Shown: piece after piece, positions 38,010 through 50,236 of the stretch
How the letters are laid out: every line of letters starts with the position of its first letter
Numbering within the stretch: the stretch's first letter is position 1
NCBI GenBank assembly: GCA_017165825.1
Contig: CM029372.1
Span: forward strand, 917,466 to 981,465
DNA length: 64,000 bases
Source: Hepsetus odoe
Taxonomy: Eukaryota > Chordata > Actinopteri > Characiformes > Hepsetidae
Direction of reading: 5' to 3'
Position numbers and translations under genes: made by a program
Notes under the pieces: model-generated
Databases searched by the model: none
What the model saw: the letters and a program-made list of their open reading frames with translations, nothing else
What the model was told of the DNA's origin: nothing

Positions 38010-38935
38010 ATAAAGAAAGTTTTTAGAACCTTATTTTGTTTTTACATTTTGTAATGTTTTAGGCAAATTAGGCAAAATATACACACAATACTCCACAATG
38101 GCAAATATAAAAACAGTTTAGGAATGTTAAGTAAATTATAAAAAAAATAATAAAAACACAAATATGCCATTTACATAAGTATTCAGACTCCACTTAATAC
38201 TAAAAGCCTTTTTGGCATAAATAATATTCTTGGGGGTGATCATAATAGCGCGACACATCATTCTTCAAGTCCTTCTTTGGCAGAATCCTTCTTTGCAGAC
38301 TCATCAGGATGCTCAAACTGGATGCATTGTGAGTGTCAGATCCTGAGCATTCTGTACAAGGTCAGGATTGGTCTATATTTTTCTGGATCCATCTATCCCC
38401 CTGTGCTGACTAGTGTCCCAGCGCCTGCAGCAGAAAAATATTTTCACATCATGATGCTGCCCTCACTGGGATGGTAATAACAAGGTGGTGCTCAGTGCAT
38501 TGGGAACTGTGGCTAAAAGTTCCATCTTAAATTCATCAGACAGGATTTTGCTTCCCTGAGGTCATCTTAGAGTCATTACAAGCAAATTTTCATGTGCTTG
38601 TTATTGAGGAATGACATTCAGTCAGGCCGCTATACCAAAAAGACAATAGAGATAGAGTGCTGCACTGATGGTTGTCCTCCTGTAAAGCTCACCTAGCTAC
38701 TCAAAGGACCTCTGGATCTCATTGTGACCATTGGTTCTTAGTTGATTGTGTAACCCTGCCCTATGTCCCTACTCATTTTGTGGCGGAAAGCAGATCTAGC
38801 AATACTGCTTGTGGATTAAAATTTCTTCTTTTTGAGATGAATGGAGGCTACCACGATTTTGGCCACAAAAAATTTTTATGCCCAGAGGAATCACATAAAT
38901 CAGTGGACAGTTCACCTGACTTGGATTCTCTTTGA
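38010..38935 (+). mobile_element. Tc1-like transposon, degraded
   Basis: Includes tttacataagtattcagactcc and downstream antisense transposase-like sequence (cacatcatgatgctgccctcact, gtcatcttagagtcattacaag). It is truncated and full of stops, and no clear inverted repeat pair remains. Confidence 0.65.
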
Positions 38936-39039
38936 CATACACACTTCTGTGAGTCTAAATAAAAACTTTTCTAATTATGTCAATTGAATTCAGTAAGGGA
39001 AAAAAAACTGTCTCTTAAACTGTCTCTTAAAAAAAAATC

Positions 39040-40005
39040 TTGTCCATCTTTTTGACACCCAACGAAAATCTCAGCATCTTTAACTCTGACATCTCCTGCT
39101 CTGCCTCCTGTATTTTCATCAGTACCACCATCTCCAACATGTATAACATAGCTGGTGTCACTACTGCACTGTTAACCCTCCCTTTTACTCTCACTGGTCC
39201 TCATCACAAATCACTCCTTCCACTCTTCTCCACCCATTCCAACCTGCCTTCACTCTCTTCCACACTCGCCGTTACTCTTAACTGTTGATCCCATGTCTTT
39301 AAATTCCTCCTCCATTGTCACCTCTACTCCTTGCATCCTAACCACTCCACTTTCCTCCCTTTGACCTTCTCACTTTCATTCTTCTCCTCTCTAGAGCATA
39401 TCTCCATCTCCCAAGTTCTTCCCAACTGCTCCATTCTCTTGCTACAGATCACAATATCATCACAATACTGATCCTGGAGTTTAAAACCAAACTAACTCTG
39501 TACTGTTAGTATACCCAAGGGGGTTGGGTAGCCGGTTGACCTTGGACCCTCAGAGGTTTTTTTTTTCTCCACATAGTGGAGTTTTTGGTTCCTCTCCTCC
39601 GTAGTCGTCCGGCATAAACATCTTAAACATCTATTACTGTAACCTGTTATCAATGTAAAGTGCCTTGGGGCAACTTTGTTGTAAAAGGCGCTATACAAGA
39701 ATAAATTGAATTGAATTGAATTGAATATCATCAGCAAACATCATCATCCACAGGACCTGTCTAACATCGTCCATCAACCTGTCAATTACTACTGCGGACA
39801 AAAGTGCTCAGCGCTGATCCTTGATGTAATCCAACCTCTATGCATCTGTCACTCCTACTGCAGATTTCACCACTGTCACACTGCCCTCAGACATATCCTG
39901 AACTAATCTCATACTTCTCTGTAACACCTGACTTCCTCATACAAAACCACAGCTCCTCTCTAGGCACCCTGTCATATGCCTTCTCCAAGTCCAGAATGTT
40001 TAATA
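39040..40005 (-). mobile_element. RTE-like LINE reverse transcriptase fragment (antisense)
   Basis: On the minus strand, 40005 down to 39724 reads LDLEKAYDRVPREELWF, VTEKYE... and the MMFADDI region. After the insertion it continues through 39462-39040 as the RT C-terminal part. Same family as 19838-22290. Confidence 0.82.
39463..39723 (+). mobile_element. 5'-truncated LINE 3' end with (TTGAA)n tail
   Basis: Contains gtaaagtgccttggggcaac and gcgctatacaagaataaa followed by ttgaattgaattgaa. Flanked by aatatcatca on both sides (39453-39462, 39724-39733), a 10-bp target duplication. Confidence 0.85.
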
Positions 40006-40008
40006 GTG

Positions 40009-40268
40009 AAAAGTGAAAGTGACAACCCTTGTCATTGCGAGGTCACGGCACAGCACACATGAACCACAACGAAATTGGACCTCTGCATTTTACCCATGCA
40101 CACTCAAACCCGTGCAGCAGTGGGCAGCTATTGAAAGCGCCCGGGGAGCAGTGATGGGGACGGTACCTTGCTCAAGGGTACCTCAGGGCAACCTATTGGG
40201 AAGGGGTTTGAACCCCCGATCCTCCGATCATGCGGCTAACGCCCTAACCGCTAGGCCACCGCTGCCCC
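40009..40268 (-). mobile_element. SINE-A copy, best-preserved
   Basis: 260 bp with an intact head on the minus strand: ggggcagcggtggcctagcg (A-box region) and ggttcaaacccc (B-box), then tail tcactttcactttt. It lies directly after the RTE fragment end. Confidence 0.92.
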
Positions 40269-40874
40269 GTGTTCAAGCTATATAAAATTCATATGTGGTT
40301 CAGTTCACTTTAAGCAGAAACAACTAAGCAAGATGTGCTTCAGAGAACTACTTTTTACTTTTTACATTTGAGACTTTAGACATTAGAGCCTGTACTTTTT
40401 CACTTGTATGGAGTAAATAAGTTGAGTCAGTACTTCTACATTTATCTTAGTCTTTTTTTACACAAGAATCTGTCACTGTACTCAAGTAAAGAATTTGTGT
40501 ACTTTTGGCAACTCTAGTGCCACCTCAGACATGCAATAAAATGGTGCCATGTGTTTTAAAAATAAATTTATCTGCTGTGCAGTACAGATGTATCATTTTG
40601 GAAGCTCCCCTAGACTATGATCTTAAGCCTTTTTTATCATTTATCATTTATCATTTTTTATTTATTGCACATCGCAGGCAAAATATTTTCCTCTGCCACT
40701 AAAAACATCAACTGTATATTGTTAAATTATCTACCATTTTGGCTGCTTTTCAAATATGTTTCTAGTACTATCAATTATTTTGTACAGTACCACTGCCACG
40801 ACTTCTCTTATAACTTCTTCCTTCCTTTACATAGCCATAATCAGCTCATCCTCTAATCTCAACAGAAGGTCAAA

Positions 40875-40878
<4 letters not shown>

Positions 40879-40919
<41 letters not shown>

Positions 40920-40935
40920 TGTGTATGTGTATGTG
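40879..40935. repeat. (GT)n microsatellite
   Basis: About 20 GT units, then imperfect gtat units. Confidence 0.95.
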
Positions 40936-41579
40936 TGCATGTGGGCTAGTTTCAGCAGGTAGTGATGTATGTCCTCATTTTTTTGCTCTTTCAAAAAAAC
41001 TGAAAATTGAAAAAGCCACTTAATTTATACAGCATCCTTACCCTTGCCTTTGACCAATGTAAATGTTTTGTCTAGTTACTATAAAGGTGTATTTTGTTGT
41101 CCTACAATTAGATTCCTTTGCCACCCGTGACCCCTTTCATTAATGATGTTGTCCAAAATTACCCTTAATAACCTCCATGTGAGCTAAGTCTGAAAACCTG
41201 CAAGTTGGCATTGAGCCCTTTAATGTGTACTTAGTTTGGAGCGGCCCGGTGATTAAAACAAGAAAAAATTAAGAACAATTATACAATGTTTTTACATGGT
41301 TGCACTCTTCGTTATTGCAACTATAGTTTAAAACAGCAGAAATATTAATTGATATTTTGTGTGTTCCCATCACTACAGAGGTGAGTTCAGGGAAGCCTTT
41401 GGCCTTTTTTCTATGCACTGTGCATAAGTTCCCAAATAATTCACATTTCAAAACAACAATCTTCACATAAGAAAAATATTTGACTAATACTTGATTGATT
41501 TTTATTACTAATATACAATCTGTTAGTTTAATTCTTTAATGAGAGTTTTAATGGTTAGGTTGCCCTAACCTACACACCA

Positions 41580-42290
41580 GTAATGAATATCCCTGAAAGA
41601 TTTATTCCTTCTGCCTCACTGAACTCAAACCAGTTCTCTTACATAGCTAACAGACACAAAGAGGATGCCACCTCTCTGGCTTTTCACTTTGTTCTCACTC
41701 ACATGGAGAAACAGGGCACCTATGTGAGGAAACTATTTGTAGACTGTAGTTTTGCTTTCAGTTCTGTCATCCCCTAGCATCCCCTAGCACTTCCAAACTA
41801 TACCAGCTAAGCCTAATCACATCACTATGGCACTGGATGCAGAATTTCCTCAGCGCAGTCTCAAGTGACTGGTTCCCCACCTGTCCTCCAGTTTAACTCA
41901 AAGCACTGGCACACCACAGGGATGTGTACTTTCCCCCATCCTCTACTTCCTCTTTAAACATGTGGGGTGTGGTGGTCTAGTGGTGGGGTCTAGTGGTAGG
42001 GTACTTGCCTGCGGACCTCTAGATCAAGAGATCCCAGGATCCCACCTCCAGCACTACCACCACTGGGTCCCTGAGCAAGACCCTTAACCCAGAGTTGCTC
42101 CAGGAGGACTGTCCCTGTAATTAGGATGTGGAAGTCGCTCTGAATAAGAGTGTCTGCTAAATGCCGTAAATGTAAATTTAAATGTAAACGTGATTGTATT
42201 CCTGTTTGGGCCACCAATAGTCAAAAAACTAAAATAACCAAACTGTCAAATTTGCAGATGACATTACAGTGATCATGCAGATTTCCAACA
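41580..42290 (+). mobile_element. Rex1/CR1-like LINE reverse transcriptase fragment, split by a SINE
   Basis: FSYIANRHKEDATSLAFHFV, GTYVRKLFVDCSFAF, STPQGCVLSPILYFLF and, after the SINE, KLSNFADDITVIMQ: successive RT blocks in broken frames. Confidence 0.8.
41967..42184 (+). mobile_element. SINE-B copy nested in LINE
   Basis: ggtgtggtggtctagtggtgg head (partly duplicated), ccctgagcaagacccttaaccc, then ctgctaaatgccgtaaatgtaa tail. Flanked by taaacatg / taaacgtg, an approximate 8-bp target duplication. Confidence 0.88.
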
Positions 42291-43039
42291 AAAATACATC
42301 AGCCTATAAAGAACATGGGCCACTAACACCACTGTAATGCTTTAAAAAAGCAAAGCAGTCGTTTAACCTAAGGACACTGAAAAAAGCTGGTTTGTTCTGA
42401 CAGCAGGTGGTGCCTTTCTATCAATGCAAAGAGTTTTTTTCCCACATGTAAAACAATAAGTTGTAGGTGTAGGTTTTTATCATTTTTATCATCATCAAAT
42501 TATAAAATAGCCATTTGTAAAAATGGGATGAATGGGATAAATAAATCAAAACATTTCATCATATTATCTGGAGAGAACGATTAGCTAGATTTACTTTTAG
42601 AGTTTTCAGTTGGGTTCCACATAAATTGAAATACCTAGTATTAACAAATAAATTCAATTTAAGACCAAAAAATATGACCACATTATTCTCCAGGCTTATC
42701 TCCATGAAAACAAATTCAGCTGTTCACTGTGTCTGTCTTTTTGCCACCCAGAGATGGATTATAAGGCAGGCAAACTTCAGTTCAAATTATAATTACTACA
42801 TTTGTATAGTATATTCACTTCCCTGATTTGTTTAAAACGTCTTGATAGAAAATTAACTCCCTAAGAAGTAAGTGGAAGAACCACAGAGAAAATCAATCTT
42901 CCTTTGGTGAACATCAGATTGGACTTCCAAGTAATGAATGACAGCTAGGAGAAATTCAGCTCCTGGACATACACAGCTACATATGAATGTAAAGTATGGA
43001 TGGATACATTTGCATGCCATTTAAAATGATCTGCTTTTC

Positions 43040-43550
43040 GCACTGACGTCATATTTGGTTTGTAGCTCTTCGTCACATGCTTTTGTAGTGATCAAGCAAT
43101 ACGAGCAGTTTGGAGTTTTCTCTTGTTCCAAGGCGAGCACAGTTAGGAATGGTAGGGGAACTCTTCTTTTATTCCCGCTAATACTAAAACACACGACGGC
43201 ACCGACGCGCCGTTTATCCTCTAGCTTCCTTTCGAAAACGATGCCTCTGGAAGACGTTCCTCGCTAATCGCCGTTTGTTTCCATCGCCCGGAAAACACCG
43301 CCACGGGATCTCAACAATTCCGGAGACACGCGACCACCCCACCCCCTTCTCATAGTTATCACGTGTTTAAGCCAATTCATCCAGTGGCTATAACGTTGCA
43401 AATTGTTTCTCAGAAGTGAAACCCTGAGCTTGTCAATGGTCGATCTATTAGCGCTTGTGGTGCCGCTGGGAATACGACACTTTGTTTAACCAAACCCTGT
43501 GTAAGGCCCAAGAAACACAATATCTAGTATTCATCCAAGACAACATTTTG
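43040..43550 (+). promoter_or_regulatory. CpG-rich slco1c1 promoter and non-coding first exon candidate
   Basis: CpG density jumps here relative to the CpG-poor surroundings (densest at about 43160-43330, continuing to about 43860). A perfect palindromic CRE (TGACGTCA) lies at 43044-43051, CACCC-type runs at about 43335-43345 and an E-box CACGTG at 43360-43365. A strong splice donor (TTTTG then gtgagtatt) at 43551 would end an untranslated exon that joins the acceptor at 45022. The transcription start itself cannot be placed from sequence. Confidence 0.5.
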
Positions 43551-45022
43551 GTGAGTATTTTGTTTTTTCCTATGAAAATATGCGCGTATAGATTTTGCTG
43601 AAATTTCTGCTCCGTCCGGGTCGGGAGATGATGTTGAGCCGTGGCGTATAAACCTTGTTTTGGGTTGATCAACGCGTGAAGGGTGGATATCAAACTGACT
43701 GGGCTCGTCAAAAGTAGGTCTGTGTTCAAACTGCTGCTGTTGGTGCGCTGTTTCTACGTCGCGCATGAGTGAGATTATTCCCCTTCTGCGCATTTACTGC
43801 GCTCACATTCAATGGCACGTTTACCTGCGGAAAAAATCAACTAGAAGGGATCTATCCTCCAGATCTGTGTCAAACCTCACCGTTTCACGGACATCTTCCA
43901 TCCGCCTTCAGTTTCACTTCAGTGTGTCCTGCTTCTTCTTCTTAAACCTACGGGTCTTTCATGCCAACAGTTTTATGTTCATGTTATTCTAATTGGACTT
44001 CCATTGGTTGGTTTTAGTCCAGACGCGCTGTGCGGCTTTAATAAACATTGACTAATTATGTGGAGTGCGCTGTTGAGAGATGCGGCGGTGATCTCCACTT
44101 CTGTTCATCACAACCCCCATCCCTTCATCCACTCCTTTACCTTCACACCATCGCTTAATGTTTTCTTGAAGTCTATTCATTCGAATACCAGTTTAAACTT
44201 ATCCATGGCTGCATGCAGAAAGGCACCCAACACAACAAAACAAGCCGAGGTTTAGTATAGATTGACACATAAAAATATTCATTGCAATAACATTTTTCAA
44301 AGCACAGCAAGTAAATTACACTTTCTCAGTCTAAAAGCTGCTTAAGTGACTAAACACTGCACGTGCTTCAGGAATATTTTATCTGTTTGAGTTTTGTTGA
44401 AAGAGCCTGCATAAAAAAAGATTCTGTAAGTAATGTAATGCAGACGAAAGAATCAACAAGGTTTAGTTGTTTAGGAATTGGCTTCATTTTAGTTAAAATA
44501 TTCATTGGTACTGCATTGTGATATTAATCATCATTGGTTCTTGCAGCCTTTTTTTTTAAATAAAGCCATAGCTTATCTTTGCCCTCAGCACATTCTCAGT
44601 GCCCTTTTATCCTAACAAGTGGCTTATTGTTTGGGAAGAGAAATATGCCTAACAAGTAATGTAAGGGACTGTCTAAAATTAAACCAGGAAAGTAATACAT
44701 ATTTTGTTTCCATCACATTTAAAGAAGAATTAATAAAATAAAGTCATTTTTCATCATTCATCATACTTATTATTTGGCTATTGTACCTAAGAGTAACAGA
44801 ATTATTTAACTGAAGAACCTAACTAAAGATAAACATGTCAACTGACTGAAGGAAAACATTGATTATGTTCATTATTTATTTCTGTAAGTGAACAATTTTT
44901 TGTCAGGCGTTCCTCTATACAAGATGTGTGCATTTATGTTTATTTGGTAAAAAGTTTAACAAACCGCAACCAGTTTAATCTGTTGCATCAGTTACATTTA
45001 AAGTAATTTGGTCTTTTTCCAG
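43551..45022 (+). other. putative slco1c1 intron 1
   Basis: This runs from the consensus donor at 43551 to the acceptor tttttccag before 45023. The first 300 bp continue the CpG-rich island; the rest is AT-rich unique-looking DNA without recognised repeats or open coding similarity. Confidence 0.45.
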
Positions 45023-45028
45023 GTGTGC

Positions 45029-45091
45029 ATGCATCAATGGCAAGAAATTTCATTAGTGGAACTGCATCCAAGGAAAATGAAACCTTTTTAA
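45029..45091 (+). promoter_or_regulatory. short overlapping upstream ORF at slco1c1 start
   Basis: An ATG at 45029, eight bases before the assigned start, opens a 20-codon out-of-frame ORF that ends at TAA 45089-45091, inside the main coding sequence. Both ATGs have T at -3, so neither context is strong. Scanning ribosomes would meet the short ORF first. Confidence 0.4.
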
Positions 45092-45174
45092 GGAGGATGG
45101 ACCTACAAAGTCAAGAGAACTGGTCATCAGAAAATAGACCCAGGAGAGGGCTCTCCTGCTGCTCCAGTCTAAAG
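45037..45174 (+). CDS. slco1c1: slco1c1 first coding exon
   Basis: The exon begins at 45023 after tttttccag; translation is assigned to ATG at 45037 (MARNFISGTASKEN...), giving 46 codons to the donor gtaaaa. It is a hydrophilic cytosolic N terminus with little conservation until the CCSSLK end, equivalent to CCGELK in human SLCO1C1, which fixes the frame. An out-of-frame ATG lies eight bases upstream (45029). Confidence 0.85.
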
Positions 45175-46463
45175 GTAAAACTAGGTTACATTTGGAAGGT
45201 GATTGTTCCTCATTTTCAGATAATAATACAGTGAGGTGAACCAAGTATTCAGACTATTTCTTTAATTAATTAATATACTGCAGAAGTGGCAAAGTGTTTA
45301 GGGAATAAGCCCCATGATTGGGAGGTCATGGGTTTGAGTCCCAGATTAATAGGTTGTCCTGAGGTACCCTTGAGCAAGGTACCATTCTCATCACTGCTCA
45401 CTGGGTGCTGGATATGGCTGCCCACTGTTGCACAGTGTGTGTGGGTGAAACACTGAGAATGTTCTTGTGGTTCACGATTTGCTTTATGTTCACAATGACA
45501 AAAGTCACAGAAATAAAAACCAACTCTTTGATTTTACTCATGTTTTTTGATGTTGTACTTAACTTAAAACAGCCATAACAAAGTATATTATTATAAGTAT
45601 ATAAGTATATAAAGCATTAAAAGACATGTGTTAAAAAAATTGTTTGTAAAATATGTATTCAAACATTGTATTAAAATGTACATATGTACAGTACTTTTTA
45701 TTAGTAAGAATAATCTGTTTGAAGTCTCGGGACTCAAGACTTTTAAAAAGCCTTGTTTTTTATACTTGTCATTGCATAACTAAACAACCATTGACAGGTG
45801 TCCCATGCAATAATTATTCTCGTATAGATGAGAGAAGAGATGGCAGCAGATGAGCTGTAAGCACCATTTACAATGCAAAAAACAATAAGCAATGAACTGC
45901 ATTGCAGTTGTCTCCGTTCTTACAAACCACAGAAAAATCCTCAGCAGGATAGAAGCAGAGAAGAAATCAAGATGATGATGAAGCAGAGAAGAAAAAGAGT
46001 TGTGTGTATAATGTATGCATGTGCATTTGGATGAATCAAAACCGATTTGGAACAATGTACTCTGATCAGACAAACCAAAATAGAACTCTGGTATAATCCA
46101 GCTCAGCATGTTTAGAGAAAGAAAGGTTATGCATATAATCCCAAGAATGTTATACTTGTTAGAAGTGTAGTATGAAGGTGAAAGCATAATAGGGATAGGC
46201 TGTATGGCAGTACTATGAAATATAGTAAGGCATAATAGTTTTTTCACAATACACAGTTTTGCTTTATAACATTTGATAATTTGAAGTAGACAAAATTAAC
46301 CAAAACTATTTTGCACATTCAGACATATTACAGTATGCAACTTATTACTATAACAAAAAATATAATCTTTCCAAGTTATAAGACTACATCTCTTTCAACA
46401 CAACAACAGGCAGCTAGACATTGTTCTTTCTTAAAAAAAATAATAATAAATTAATTTTAAAAA

Positions 46464-46514
<51 letters not shown>

Positions 46515-49500
46515 TTATTTATTTACCTGCATGACCATGGCAATATCCAGACTTGATGCCTATTAAAATGTATGTAGAAGTTGCAATTCTAAGTCTAGTG
46601 ACCTTGTAGCCTTGTAGGGGAATTACTTCTTACAACAAACTTTAACAAAGTGTGATTTTTGAAAATATAAATTAAATGAAAATGTGAAAGTGACTATTCT
46701 TGTCATTGCGAGGTCACAGCATAGCACAGCACACAGTGAACCACAACGAAATTGGACTTCTGCATTTAACCCATGCAAACACCGTGCAGCAGGGGGCCGC
46801 TATGAAAGCGCCCGGGGAGCAGTGATGGGGATGGTACCTTGCGTGAGGGTACCTCAGGGCAACCTACTGGTAAGGGGTTTGAATCCACAATCTTCTGGTC
46901 CTGTGACCAACTCCATAACCACTAGGCCACCACTGCCAGCTAAATATAATATAAATAAAATAAAAGATTAAATATTTTCCAAATTTTTTGTATTGTGACA
47001 CATGAAACTGTTCCCCATGTCATTATTTGTTGATTAATATATCATTATAAAAACAAAGTAAAAAAAGCTTGTATGTGTAACTTCAGAGTAGCAATTCATA
47101 TTTCCCTTCACTGTTCTGCACTTCGCTGACTGAAAAAGAGGCTTTTTTGATGTGTCCTTAAAACAAAGAGCTTTTTCCTGTTTTCCTCTTTTGGTCTGTG
47201 GCATCATTAGGTCAAAACAAGATTTAGCTTCAGTTTGTGGTAGGATCGTCCTGTGATGAACTTAAGTGGAGAGAACACAGAGGGATTTCAAAATGACTGT
47301 ATGGTGTCTAATAATTGAAATATGTAGCCAGTCATGCTCAGCAATGTCTTGTTGTGAGGTTTCTGGTGTAGATTTATGAGAAGATTCACAATGGCTCTAT
47401 TTAACTGGGAAACAGATGTTAGATCAATAATTTTCCAATACTTTGTGAAATATGCTTTCTATATATTACCTTGCCATGTTGAACTTATGCTGCCTCCTTC
47501 GGATATCAGATGACAATAACAGAAGTGGCTTGAAAATTGTGGCAGCATGGTAACTTTGACAGAAATACACATTTTACCATAAAGGGTGTACAAGGGTTCT
47601 AAAATTTAATAATTCCAACAGTCACATTTTTTTCCACATTTAGCTTAACAGAATGATTACAGCTAATACTGTATTGGCCTTAAAATTACAGATCCACAGA
47701 TGCATTACAGATACAGTTCCAATTATATAAGAATATCTTGTTGTTCATAAAACCTTGCAATTGCACTTTTTTTTTACTTTCAAGCATATTTTATTCTAAA
47801 ATGTATCTAGTTATTTACATTTTATCTCAAAAGAATATCTTTTTCAAAAAACCTTCAGCTAAAATGTTTTCCTGATTTTATGAAGTGTTTGTTGTTTGTG
47901 ATAATTAATTTCTTATAGAACTTAGGGTTGGATTGGCCGGCACTGATTTTCAGAACTGGTGATCTAGTGGTGGTGGTGGTCTAGTGGTAGGATACTTGCC
48001 TATGGACCTTGGGATCAAGAGGTCCCAGGTTCGAATCCCACCTCTAGCACTACCACCACTGGGTCCCTGAGCAAGACCCTTAACCCTGAATTGCTCCAGG
48101 GGGACTGTCCCTGTAATTAGGACATGGACTTCACTCTGGATAAGAGTGTCTGCCAAATGCTGTAAATGAAATTTAAATGATATCTCAGATTGAATTTTTT
48201 CTTCTTTTCTTGGGATCTATATGAGACAATAGTATTAAATCAGATTTAAATCAGTTCAGTAGCACACTTGAAAAGTGGACATTTCTCAGAAATGGGAACA
48301 TGCTGAGGCATGGCTTAGACCTCTATTCGGCATAATCCTGTAATAAATCTCCAACTGTGCGTCCATTTTTAATTTACAAGTTTTCTAATTGAGCCTCATT
48401 TCAGTTAAGAATACTCAACACTTTTTGTATAGTCTGCTCCATATACACTGCCTTCCAAATGATTATGCAAATCATATTTCTCTCTGATTTTCCTAAATAG
48501 TCGATGCAAGTGACAGTCAACATAATTTTCAAGTCATCAACCATTAGAGCATAATTCGAATGGTACTGAACAAACCTCCCAATGATATCGGTATGTTTTT
48601 CAAAAATAAAAAACTTAAAATGCACTGTTCTAAATTATTATGCACAACAGAGTTTCAAAACATTTTATAGGTCGTAAAGAAGGAAAAGCTACTGAAGAAG
48701 GACATTTCACATTATTAAGCAGACCATTTTCAAGTTGAATGTCTTGGACAAGGACAATCAAAACCATAGATAGTTCATGAAAACTTAAGCGTGATCATTG
48801 TACTGTTAAGAGGTTTGTGGCTGAGTCAGCGCACACACAGGTTTGTGCAGATAAAGGCACATTGAGGAAGGTTTCTGCCAGACAAATACATCGGATTAAG
48901 AGAGCAGTTGCTAAAATGCCATTACAAAGCAGCAAACAGGTATTTGAAGCTGCTGGTGCCTCTGGAGTCCCACGAACGTCAAGGTGTAGGATCCTCCAGA
49001 GGCTTGCAGTTGTGCATAAACCTTCTATTCGGGCACCCCTAACCAATGGTCACATGCAGAAACAGCTGCAGTGGGCCCAGAACTACATGCAGACTAATTT
49101 TCAATTAACAATCAAACAATCAACAATTAACAATCAACTTGTTCACTGATGAGTGCCGTGCAACCCTGGATAGTCCAGATGGATGGAGTGGTGGATAGTT
49201 GGTGGACGGCCACCATGTCCCAACAAAGCTGTGACGTCAGCAAGGAGGTGGCAGAGTCATGTTTTGTGCCAGAATCATGGCCGGCCCCTTTAGGGTCGTA
49301 TGTGGAGTATGTGGAGTTTCTGGATTTTGTGGAGTTTCTGACTGACCACTTTCTTCCATGGTAGAAAAAGAAGAACCATGCTTTCCTTAACAAAATCATC
49401 TTCATGCATGACAATGAACCATCTCAAGCTGCAAGGAATACCCCAGCAAGGTTGAGATGGGGTTCTGGTATGGGCTAGTATTATTAAAGATCTAGTCAAC

Positions 49501-50145
49501 TCCCAAACATATTGGAAGTGTTTAGAAGACACTTTCTTGCAGTACTATGGAAAAAAGTCTGCATCTTTCAAGAGGACTATGATTTTTATGCAGGACAATG
49601 CTCCATCACATGCATGGAAGTATTACACTGTATAGCCTTAAAGATGAAAGGATAATGGCATTATCCTCACCTGACCTAAACCCTATTGAGAACTTGTGGG
49701 CCTTTCTTAAATGGGAGATTAACAGGGAATGAAAAAAGACGCATTTACAGCATTTTTTCCATACCTGCCTAAAACTTTTGCTCAGTACTGTATATAACCC
49801 ATCCCACCCCCTCCCCCAGTGTGTGTACTACGATAATCATGAACAAACATATATGTCACAGTGTGGTGTTGTACCCAATGAACCGTCACAATATATGTAT
49901 GGGAACACTAATAAAAAACTAAAATGATCATCTTTTTGTGCAATAGCAACCGCCACCTCCCAGACACTGTTCAGAGAGGTGGACTCTCTGAACATAAATC
50001 TGATTTAGATTTCTCTTTTGTTCATTCACTGCATTTTGTTGATTGATGAAAATAAATGATTAACACTTCCATTTTTGAAAGCATCCTTTGTTAACAGCAT
50101 TTCTTCCACACCTGGCTAAAACTTTTGCCCAGTACTGTGTGTGTG

Positions 50146-50236
<91 letters not shown>

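Larger units (their letters stand above)
35721..43039. other. pde3a-slco1c1 intergenic region
   Basis: About 7 kb of AT-rich DNA between the likely pde3a transcript end and the slco1c1 promoter. It holds a degraded Tc1-like element (about 38010-38935), an antisense RTE-like LINE fragment (39040-40005) carrying a second LINE tail, a SINE-A copy, a (GT)n microsatellite and a LINE fragment with an embedded SINE-B. I see no conserved coding exon. Confidence 0.6.

Noticed and set aside
43448..43992. Open frames in the CpG-rich region
   Set aside because: High GC lowers stop frequency; no conserved protein was recognised. Better explained as promoter and untranslated exon.
48817..49149. 110-codon frame as a gene
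   Set aside because: It is a frame-broken piece of Tc1-like transposase in an interrupted element.
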